In this document: positions 54,177 to 64,000 of the stretch, one piece after another
Layout: each line of letters starts with the position of its first letter
How positions within the stretch are numbered: position 1 is the stretch's first letter
Source of the DNA: Anaerosacchariphilus hominis
Lineage (GTDB): Bacteria > Bacillota > Clostridia > Lachnospirales > Lachnospiraceae
Direction of reading: 5' to 3'
Assembly (NCBI RefSeq): GCF_014290175.1
Contig: NZ_JACOOR010000010.1
Coordinates: 1-64,000, forward strand
Length of the DNA stretch: 64,000 nucleotides
Notes under the pieces: model-generated
Databases searched by the model: none
Told to the model about the DNA's origin: nothing
The model's input: the letters and a program-made list of their open reading frames with translations, nothing else
Program-made: the position numbers and the translations under genes

Positions 54177-55289
54177 ATGAAGTTTGTCTGCAAGAAATCA
54201 GACCTTGTAAAAGGTGTCAATATTGTTCTGAAAGCAGTTCCTTCCAAGACGACCATGTCCATTCTGGAATGTATTCTGATTGATGCGTCCACAGGGCAGA
54301 TCAAGATGACAGCCAATGATATGGAACTGGGAATCGAAACCGTCATCGAGGGAAACATTCTGGAAAAAGGTATTGTAGCCATTGATGCCAAGATCTTTTC
54401 CGAGATCGTACGGAAGCTTCCGGATAATGACGTAACCATTGAGACAGATGCTTCGTTTAAAACTAAAATCACCTGTGAGAAGGCGAAGTTTGACATTTCC
54501 GGAAAATCCGGTGAGGATTTTTCCTATCTGCCCTATATTGAAAAGAATGAGTATATTTCTCTGTCCCAGTTTAACCTGAAGGAAGTAATCAAGCAGACCA
54601 TTTTCTCCGTTTCCGATAATGAAAACAACAAAATCATGACCGGCGAACTTTTTGAGATTAACGGCGAGAACCTGAAGGTGGTTTCTCTGGACGGACACCG
54701 GGTATCCATCCGGAATCTGAAACTGAAGGAAAGTTACGATCCCAGAAAGGTGATCGTACCGGGAAAGACCCTGGTGGAGGTCAGCAAAATCCTTTCCGGC
54801 GAGATGGAGGACGAGGTCCGCATTTTCTTCACGAAAAATCATATCGTATTTGAGTTTGACGAGACCGTTGTGGTATCCCGTCTGATCGAGGGCGAGTATT
54901 TCCGCATCGAGCAGATGCTTTCCACTGATTATGAGACGAAGGTAAAGGTGAATAAGAAGGAGCTTCTGAACTGTATCGACCGCGCGACCCTGTTAATTCG
55001 TGAGAGCGATAAGAAGCCCATCATTATCCAGATCGGTGATGGGGAGATGCGACTGAAGCTGACCTCCGGTGTGGGTTCCATGAATGAGGAGATCGTCATC
55101 GAAAAAGAGGGCAAGGACATTCTGATCGGCTTCAATCCCAAGTTCCTGATCGATGCCCTGCGCGTCATCGACGACGAGATGGTGACCCTGTATCTGGTAA
55201 ATCCCAAGGCGCCCTGCTTTATCCGGGACGATCAGGAATCCTATATCTATCTGATCCTTCCGGTGAACTTCAGCAGCGCTTCTGTATAA
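54177..55289 (+). CDS. dnaN: DNA polymerase III beta sliding clamp
   Basis: A 370-residue protein with the three-fold clamp fold: start M-K-F-V-C-K-K-S-D-L, middle D-G-H-R-V-S-I-R, and end Y-L-I-L-P-V. It tethers polymerases to DNA. The Q-L-D-L-F motif of the Y-family polymerase in this window would bind it. AAAGGAG precedes the ATG. Confidence 0.98.
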   Translation: MKFVCKKSDLVKGVNIVLKAVPSKTTMSILECILIDASTGQIKMTANDMELGIETVIEGNILEKGIVAIDAKIFSEIVRKLPDNDVTIETDASFKTKITCEKAKFDISGKSGEDFSYLPYIEKNEYISLSQFNLKEVIKQTIFSVSDNENNKIMTGELFEINGENLKVVSLDGHRVSIRNLKLKESYDPRKVIVPGKTLVEVSKILSGEMEDEVRIFFTKNHIVFEFDETVVVSRLIEGEYFRIEQMLSTDYETKVKVNKKELLNCIDRATLLIRESDKKPIIIQIGDGEMRLKLTSGVGSMNEEIVIEKEGKDILIGFNPKFLIDALRVIDDEMVTLYLVNPKAPCFIRDDQESYIYLILPVNFSSASV

Positions 55290-55317
55290 AGTCTGTAGTA
55301 AGGACAAAGGAGACATT

Positions 55318-55526
55318 ATGGAATCTATCGAAGTAGCAATTCGGGATGAATTTATCCGCCTGGGTCAGGCCATGAAGCTGGCCGGGATCCTTTCCCTGGG
55401 CTCGGATATCAAGTACGAGATCGTGGACGGCAAGGTAAAGGTAAACGGCGAAGTGGAGGAGCGCAGAGGGCGCAAGCTTCACAGGGGAGACGTCTTTACC
55501 TATCAGGGACAGGATTATAAAATCGT

Positions 55527-55530
<4 letters not shown>
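55318..55530 (+). CDS. yaaA: S4-domain RNA-binding protein YaaA
   Basis: A 70-residue protein with an S4 RNA-binding fold: I-R-L-G-Q-A-M-K-L-A-G, G-K-V-K-V-N-G-E-V-E-E-R-R-G-R-K. Conserved between dnaN and recF in Firmicutes; it overlaps recF by 4 bp. Confidence 0.93.
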
Positions 55531-58557
<3,027 letters not shown>

Positions 58558-58612
58558 CAGTTCAGCCATGGCGCGGCTGAACCTACGAACCTATAAAAAG
58601 GGAGAATAGAAA

Positions 58613-61093
58613 ATGGAAGACAATATCTTTGACAAAGTCCATGACGTGGATTTGAAAAAGACCATGGAAGATTGTTATATCGATTATGCCATGAGCGTTA
58701 TCGCAGCCCGTGCCCTTCCGGATGTCCGGGACGGCCTGAAGCCGGTACAGCGGCGTGTGCTCTATTCTATGATCGAGCTGAATAACGGACCGGATAAGCC
58801 CCACAGAAAGTGCGCGCGTATCGTCGGCGATACCATGGGTAAATATCACCCCCACGGCGACAGTTCCATCTATGGAGCTCTGGTCAATATGGCCCAGGAC
58901 TGGTCCACCCGTTATCCGCTGGTAGACGGTCACGGTAACTTCGGTTCCGTGGACGGCGACGGCGCGGCGGCCATGCGATATACAGAGGCCCGCTTAAGCA
59001 AGATTTCCATGGAAATGCTGGCGGATATCAATAAAAATACCGTAGATTTCGTACCGAACTTTGATGAGACCGAGAAGGAGCCCTCTGTGCTGCCCTCCCG
59101 TTTTCCGAATCTTTTGGTGAACGGTACCACAGGTATCGCGGTCGGTATGGCGACGAATATTCCCCCCCATAACCTGCGCGAGGTCATTAAGGCTGTGGTA
59201 AAGCTCATCGATAATCGGATCGAGGAGGATCGTGACACCACCATCGAAGAAATTTTAAAGATTGTCAAGGGACCGGATTTTCCCACAGGAGCGGAGATTC
59301 TGGGAACCCGAGGTATCGAGGAGGCCTACCGGACAGGACGGGGCAAGATCCGCGTGCGTGCCGTGACGAATATCGAGACCATGAGCAACGGCAAGAGCCG
59401 TATTGTGGTTACCGAACTTCCTTATATGGTCAATAAGGCCCGGCTCATTGAGAAAATCGCGGAGCTGGTAAAAGAAAAACGCATCGACGGTATCACCTAC
59501 ATCGGCGACGAGTCCAGCCGCGAGGGCATGCGGATCAACATCGAGCTCCGCAAGGACGCCAACGCCAATGTGATCCTGAATCAGCTCTACAAGCATACCC
59601 AGCTGCAGGATACCTACGGCGTGATCATGCTGGCGCTGGTGGGCAAAGAGCCGAAAGTCCTGAATCTCCTGGATATGCTGAAGTATTACCTGCTTCACCA
59701 GGAGGACGTGGTTACCCGTCGTACCAAATACGATCTGAATAAGGCCGAGGAGCGTGCCCATATCTTAAAGGGCCTGCTCATCGCCCTGGACAATATCGAC
59801 GAAGTCATCCAGATCATCCGCGGATCTCAGTCCACGCCGGAGGCAAAGCAGAAGCTCATGGAGCGCTTCGGTCTGGACGATGTACAGGCCCAGGCCATCG
59901 TAGACATGCGTCTGCGTACACTGACCGGTCTGGAACGGGAGAAGCTGGAGGCAGAGTACAAAGCGCTGATGGAGCAGATCGATTACTTAAAGGGCATTTT
60001 GGCAGATGAGAAGAAGCTGCTGGGTGTCATCAAAGAGGAGATCACAGTAATTGCTGACAAATACGGCGACGATCGCCGGACCAGCATCGGCTTTGACGAA
60101 TTTGATCTGTCTATGGAAGACCTGATTCCCGAGGAGGATGTGGTTATTACCATGACAAACCTTGGTTACATCAAGCGTATGACCACCGACAACTTTAAGA
60201 GTCAGAACCGCGGCGGCAAGGGTATTAAGGGTATGCAGACTATCAATGAGGATTACATTGAGGATCTGATGATGACCACCACCCACCATTACATTATGTT
60301 CTTTACGAATACCGGTAAGGTGTACCGGCTGAAGGGCTACGAGATTCCCGAGGCCAGCAGAACCTCCCGTGGAACAGCCATTATCAATCTGCTGTCCCTG
60401 CAGCCGGGCGAGAAGATTACGGCGGTGATTCCGATCAAAGAATACGAAGAGGGCAAATACCTCTTTATGGCCACCAAGAATGGTCTGGTAAAGAAAACAG
60501 CCATTCAGGAGTACGCAAATGTGAAAAAATCCGGACTGGTAGCCATCAATCTACGGGAGAACGATGAGCTGATCGAAGTGAAGTACACGGATAACGAGCA
60601 GGATGCATTTCTGATTACCAAGTATGGCATGTGTATCCGTTTTAAGGAGACCGATGTCCGTGCTACCGGCCGTGCGTCCATGGGAGTCATCGGTATGAGC
60701 CTGGCCGATCAGGATGAGATTGTGGCCATGCAGGTACGCAATCAGGGCGAATATTTGCTGGTAGTCTCTGAAAAGGGACTGGGCAAGCGCACAGGCATGG
60801 ATGAGTTTACCGTACAGAACCGCGGCGGCAAGGGCGTGAAGTGCTACAAGATCACCGACAAGACAGGCAATGTGGTGGGAGCCAAGGCGGTCAATGAGGA
60901 CAATGAGGTTATGCTCATCACCACCGAAGGTATCATTATCCGGATTCCCTGTAACGGCATTTCCATCATGGGTCGTATCACTTCCGGTGTGAAGCTGATG
61001 AACGTGGATTCTGAAAACGTATCTGTGGCAAGTATCGCCAAGGTGCGGGAGCAGATGAATAAAGAGGAGTCTGCAGAGGAAGAAGAAATCTGA
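58613..61093 (+). CDS. gyrA: DNA gyrase subunit A
   Basis: An 826-residue protein: winged-helix region with [10 protein letters not shown], catalytic Tyr in A-A-M-R-Y-T-E-A-R, and a C-terminal beta-pinwheel with the gyrase box Q-N-R-G-G-K-G. The residue at the E. coli Asp87 position is Gly, see findings. AAGGGAG lies upstream. Confidence 0.98.
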   Translation: MEDNIFDKVHDVDLKKTMEDCYIDYAMSVIAARALPDVRDGLKPVQRRVLYSMIELNNGPDKPHRKCARIVGDTMGKYHPHGDSSIYGALVNMAQDWSTRYPLVDGHGNFGSVDGDGAAAMRYTEARLSKISMEMLADINKNTVDFVPNFDETEKEPSVLPSRFPNLLVNGTTGIAVGMATNIPPHNLREVIKAVVKLIDNRIEEDRDTTIEEILKIVKGPDFPTGAEILGTRGIEEAYRTGRGKIRVRAVTNIETMSNGKSRIVVTELPYMVNKARLIEKIAELVKEKRIDGITYIGDESSREGMRINIELRKDANANVILNQLYKHTQLQDTYGVIMLALVGKEPKVLNLLDMLKYYLLHQEDVVTRRTKYDLNKAEERAHILKGLLIALDNIDEVIQIIRGSQSTPEAKQKLMERFGLDDVQAQAIVDMRLRTLTGLEREKLEAEYKALMEQIDYLKGILADEKKLLGVIKEEITVIADKYGDDRRTSIGFDEFDLSMEDLIPEEDVVITMTNLGYIKRMTTDNFKSQNRGGKGIKGMQTINEDYIEDLMMTTTHHYIMFFTNTGKVYRLKGYEIPEASRTSRGTAIINLLSLQPGEKITAVIPIKEYEEGKYLFMATKNGLVKKTAIQEYANVKKSGLVAINLRENDELIEVKYTDNEQDAFLITKYGMCIRFKETDVRATGRASMGVIGMSLADQDEIVAMQVRNQGEYLLVVSEKGLGKRTGMDEFTVQNRGGKGVKCYKITDKTGNVVGAKAVNEDNEVMLITTEGIIIRIPCNGISIMGRITSGVKLMNVDSENVSVASIAKVREQMNKEESAEEEEI

Positions 61094-61095
61094 TG

Positions 61096-61130
61096 TGCAA
61101 GTCTGAGACTGTTTGGCAGTCCCAGACTTG
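61096..61130 (+). terminator. Hairpin after gyrA
   Basis: CAAGTCTGAGACTG and CAGTCCCAGACTTG form an almost perfect stem right after the gyrA stop. No T-run follows. Confidence 0.6.
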
Positions 61131-61263
61131 AATAAAACATCGAAAATCGATAAAAATATATTGAAAAACAATAAAAAGAGTGGTAAGATACAGGTATCCG
61201 AAAGGGATAGCTGTATTTTACCGCTTTTTCTTTTTCAAAATATTACAATTACAGGAGGTATCT

Positions 61264-61704
61264 ATGAAAGTGACAAGATTTACAAAGGGAGTATTGGATT
61301 TCATGTTTTACGCAGGAATTTTGATCGTCCTGAGCCTGCCGGTTTCCCTGAAAATTCTGGGTGACTATTTTCCGGAATACAGACAATTCTATGTCGTACT
61401 GTTTTTTTTCCTGTTTTTGTCCGGTATCTTTGCGCTTCTGATTATCCGGGAACTGCGGTGTATGTTCCGGACGGTGCTTGCGGGAGATTGTTTTGTAGAG
61501 CATAATGTGACCAGCTTAAAAAGAATGGCAGTATACAGTTTTTGCATTGCGGCGCTTACATTGATTCGCCTGATACTTGCGACGACTCCGGCGGCGGTGG
61601 TGGAGATTCTGGTATTTTTGATTGCCGGTCTGTTCAGCCGGGTACTGGCTGATGTTTTCGCTCAGGCAGTTACTTATAAGCTGGAAAATGATTTCACGAT
61701 ATAG
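61264..61704 (+). CDS. DUF2975 family membrane protein
   Basis: A 146-residue protein with four membrane segments. It has the F-V-E-H-N-V-T-S-L-K-R-M-A-V-Y-S motif of DUF2975 in its central loop. Such proteins are nearly always paired with a small XRE regulator, as here. ATG at 61264 follows AGGAGGTATCT. Function unknown. Confidence 0.8.
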   Translation: MKVTRFTKGVLDFMFYAGILIVLSLPVSLKILGDYFPEYRQFYVVLFFFLFLSGIFALLIIRELRCMFRTVLAGDCFVEHNVTSLKRMAVYSFCIAALTLIRLILATTPAAVVEILVFLIAGLFSRVLADVFAQAVTYKLENDFTI

Positions 61705-61715
61705 GAGGAATGGAA

Positions 61716-61955
61716 ATGGCAATTCGTATCAATCTGGACGTGATGATGGCCAGACGGAAAATCGGTCTCACGGAGCTGTCCCGGGAGGTGGATGTGACCA
61801 TGGCCAATTTGTCCATTTTAAAAAATAACAAGGCAAAGGCGGTACGATTTTCGACCCTGAACGCCATATGTAAGGCGCTGGACTGTCAGCCCGGTGACAT
61901 TCTCGAATACGTCCCGGACGGTGACGGAGCGGAGATCAGTGAGGAGGGGATCTAG
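61716..61955 (+). CDS. Small XRE/YozG-type HTH regulator
   Basis: A 79-residue Cro/CI-like protein: I-N-L-D-V-M-M-A-R-R-K-I-G-L-T-E-L-S, N-L-S-I-L-K-N-N-K-A-K-A-V-R-F-S-T-L, C-Q-P-G-D-I-L-E-Y. It probably controls its own operon with the DUF2975 gene, 11 bp upstream. The ATG at 61716 is better spaced from AGGAGG than the one at 61710. Confidence 0.85.
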   Translation: MAIRINLDVMMARRKIGLTELSREVDVTMANLSILKNNKAKAVRFSTLNAICKALDCQPGDILEYVPDGDGAEISEEGI

Positions 61956-61956
61956 C

Positions 61957-63432
61957 ATGAAGCTATGGGAAAAGCGGAAGAACTTCAGCCATCTACAATT
62001 ACTGGTGGGATTTTCACTTTTTTATGTATTTTGTCTGTATGATAATTTTTCAGGCGTACTGTATCTGGTATTTTTAGCAGGAATGCTTTTGATGGATTGC
62101 TTTCTCATGAAGCAGGCCGGGCGATCGATCAAAAAAGGGTCAAAGCTCTATATGCTGGCCATTCTGCTTCTGGGCGTGTCCACCTTCCTGACCGGTAATC
62201 TCATTATCATCTGGTGCAATAAACTGGCCGTCTGGATACTGTTCGGTATTTTGCTTCTGCATGACGGCTATGAGGATCAAAACTGGACGGTGTTCCGCTA
62301 TGTGGGAAGTCTATGGGATCTGGCCATGACGGCCCTGGCCCATCTTTTCTCCGTGTTTCCGGAGTTAGCCAAAAGTCGGAGAGCGCGAAAGGCAGAGGCC
62401 GGAGCCGGAAAAAAGAAACCGGGTGAAAAAACGATGTATATCATTCTGGGAATTCTGGTGGGCGTAACCCTGCTTTGTCTGATTCTGCCGCTTTTAATTT
62501 CTGCAGACGCAGTCTTCGATCAGCTGCTGGGAGGCGCGTTCGACTGGGTAGTTCAGGCGGTCAGTCATATCATCCTTCCAACGAAGCTGGTGTGGCCGAT
62601 GCTGATGTTTCTCTGGGGGATGATGTTTTTCTTTGCTATCTACAGCGCTATAAAGAACCGAAAGCCCCAGGCGGAAGAAAAGGATCTCCGCACCCAGGAG
62701 CCGGTTCTGGCGATCACAGCGCTGGCGGTTATCGGTGTGGTCTATCTGCTGTTCTGCATGGTTCAGATTTCCTACCTGTTCACCGGTGGTTTTACCCTTC
62801 CGGCGGAATACTCCTACGCAGGCTTTGCCAGACAGGGTTTCTTTCAGCTCCTTTTTGTCAGCGCGCTGAATCTTTTGCTGGTGCTGGTGACCTTAAGCTT
62901 TTTCCGGGAAAATAGGGCGTTGAAAATTATGCTGGCCTTTCTTTCTGTCTGTACCTATATCATGATTATTTCCTCGGCCTGCCGGATGTTTCTCTACATT
63001 CAGGCATACCAGCTGACCCGCCTCCGGGTACTGGTGCTGTTTGCGCTGCTGGTGCTGGCAGTGTTGTTTGCGGGAGTGATCCGGAATATTTTTCAGGAAA
63101 GATTTCCGTTGTTCCGGTACAGCGTGGCGGTAGTAACGGTGCTGTATCTCGTCCTTTCCTTCAGCCACATGGACGCCTGGATTGCCGCCTATAATATCGC
63201 CCACGATCAGACCAGCTATCTTTACGAGCTGTCCACAGACGCGTCGGGCCCGATGCTGAAGGCCGCAAAGGAAGGAACGGCGGAGGCGGAGATGACGAGA
63301 GCGTATTTTTCCATGAATGAGTATCGGCAGGAGGAGCATACGGGGATCCGAAAATTCAACGTGTCGGAGTTTCTGTTTAAGCTGCGGTGTAAAGAATACT
63401 TCCGCGGGGATACCGGCGCGCCGGCGGAATAA
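61957..63432 (+). CDS. DUF4173/DUF4153-like membrane protein
   Basis: A 491-residue protein with about twelve membrane segments. The C-terminal part, with Y-E-L-S-T-D-A-S-G-P-M-L, is soluble and probably extracytoplasmic. It resembles the DUF4153/DUF4173 family. It is 1 bp after the XRE regulator stop and likely in the same operon. Function unknown. Confidence 0.7.
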   Translation: MKLWEKRKNFSHLQLLVGFSLFYVFCLYDNFSGVLYLVFLAGMLLMDCFLMKQAGRSIKKGSKLYMLAILLLGVSTFLTGNLIIIWCNKLAVWILFGILLLHDGYEDQNWTVFRYVGSLWDLAMTALAHLFSVFPELAKSRRARKAEAGAGKKKPGEKTMYIILGILVGVTLLCLILPLLISADAVFDQLLGGAFDWVVQAVSHIILPTKLVWPMLMFLWGMMFFFAIYSAIKNRKPQAEEKDLRTQEPVLAITALAVIGVVYLLFCMVQISYLFTGGFTLPAEYSYAGFARQGFFQLLFVSALNLLLVLVTLSFFRENRALKIMLAFLSVCTYIMIISSACRMFLYIQAYQLTRLRVLVLFALLVLAVLFAGVIRNIFQERFPLFRYSVAVVTVLYLVLSFSHMDAWIAAYNIAHDQTSYLYELSTDASGPMLKAAKEGTAEAEMTRAYFSMNEYRQEEHTGIRKFNVSEFLFKLRCKEYFRGDTGAPAE

Positions 63433-63500
63433 AATCTGGCGGTTCGGCAGAGACCGCGCCGCCGGAACTTTAGGATGACAAATGAAGTGCTTTATATTAT

Positions 63501-63558
63501 AATTACATTGAGTTCGTATACCTTTTCTGAATAATGCGAATTCAATGTAATTTTTTTG
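63501..63558 (+). terminator. Terminator before the right-edge gene
   Basis: ATTACATTGA-x-TTCG and CGAA-TTCAATGTAAT form a long stem followed by seven T. Confidence 0.8.
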
Positions 63559-63570
63559 ATCGGAGACTTT

Positions 63571-64000
63571 ATGCAAAATAAATTGTTACGGGTGGCAGAC
63601 GGTGTGGTACTCTGGCTGTCCATCCTGCTGTTCGGGTTTCTGACGGCGGCCAGCATGTTAAGCACCACTTATTTTACGGCAGATTCTTCCTATGGGGAGC
63701 GGCCGGAATACCGCCTGGATTTTATCCCGCTGAATCTGCTGGTTCTGGCGGTTATTCTGGGAATTTTATATCTATTATCAAAAAAACAGATATTTGAGAA
63801 AATTTCAGTGAGGGCCCTGGCGGCTGTGGCAATTCTGTTCGTGATCGGCATGAGCGTTCTCTGGATTCAGGTGAGCCACACCTATCCGGAGGCCGATCAG
63901 AAGGCGGTTTCCTGGGTGTCTTATCTGATGACCCAGAATAATTTTCTTTTTTTTGAGCATGGAAAATACATGCAGATCTATCCGAACCAGCTGGGTCTGG
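63571..64000 (+). CDS. GT-C-type membrane glycosyltransferase, N-terminal part (cut by edge)
   Basis: The open frame from ATG at 63571 (GGAG upstream) gives 143 residues to the edge. Membrane segments are at about 11-30, 51-68 and 83-103. An extracytoplasmic loop P-E-A-D-Q and ...F-E-H-G-K-Y-M-Q-I-Y-P-N-Q-L-G-L matches the first loop of GT39-like transferases (usually K-G-G-Y-L-x-x-Y-P-x-Q-L-G). Substrate unknown. Confidence 0.65.
   Translation, partial: MQNKLLRVADGVVLWLSILLFGFLTAASMLSTTYFTADSSYGERPEYRLDFIPLNLLVLAVILGILYLLSKKQIFEKISVRALAAVAILFVIGMSVLWIQVSHTYPEADQKAVSWVSYLMTQNNFLFFEHGKYMQIYPNQLGL

Overview
The window looks like the replication-origin region of a gut Lachnospiraceae-type Clostridia chromosome. 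The gene order serS - (DUF4446) - parB - parA - parS - rsmG - mnmG - mnmE - jag - yidC - yidD - rnpA - rpmH | dnaA - dnaN - yaaA - recF - gyrB - gyrA is the classical Firmicutes oriC neighbourhood. Protein families (DUF3881, DUF4446, GT39-type mannosyltransferase, class B sortase, Tn1549-like conjugation genes, bile salt hydrolase) fit an anaerobic intestinal Clostridia member. Genus and species cannot be fixed from sequence reading alone.

Region 1 (1-12.1 kb) is a stack of mobile elements. An outer Tn1549-like integrative conjugative element (ICE) contributes a virD4/pcfC coupling-protein gene, pcfB, a replication-initiator-like gene, an accessory gene and an excisionase. Its right end appears to lie at a displaced 3' half of tRNA-Arg(CCU) (12086-12126). 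Its virD4 gene has been hit twice by elements with large serine recombinases. A 7.8-kb mobilizable element (about 1381-9210: primase-helicase, MOBQ-type relaxase, IncQ-like oriT, D,D-carboxypeptidase cargo, TnpW-like protein, TnpX-like recombinase) splits codon TGG of virD4. A second element, whose recombinase gene runs off the left edge, truncates virD4 at about 716-722.

Region 2 (12.4-24.2 kb) is an AT-rich accessory zone full of scars. Three partial copies of the same tyrosine-integrase 3' end, a ParB fragment, a GNAT fragment and two DUF4143-type ATPase fragments surround two intact blocks. One is a bile salt hydrolase / cardiolipin synthase / phospholipase-D-like protein / two-component system / FUSC membrane protein cluster. 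The other is a CHASE-GGDEF-PAS diguanylate cyclase.

Region 3 (24.4-40 kb) is chromosomal. It holds a cellobiose-type PTS operon with a GH1 6-phospho-beta-glucosidase and a divergent PRD regulator. A cell-surface glycosylation and anchoring cluster follows: a duplicated membrane domain, a PMT-like mannosyltransferase, a second GT-C protein, an LPXTG-like surface protein with a Pro/Ser/Thr-rich insert, and a class B sortase. Next come an SOS-controlled Y-family polymerase with its YolD partner, a TrmH-type RNA methyltransferase, a LURP-one-like protein and a highly palindromic intergenic element.

Region 4 (40-64 kb) is the origin region, with two parS sites, bipartite DnaA-box clusters around dnaA, and a separate cluster of DnaA-like boxes next to serS. 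After gyrA there is a DUF2975 / small XRE regulator / DUF4173-like membrane trio and the start of a GT-C membrane protein cut by the right edge.
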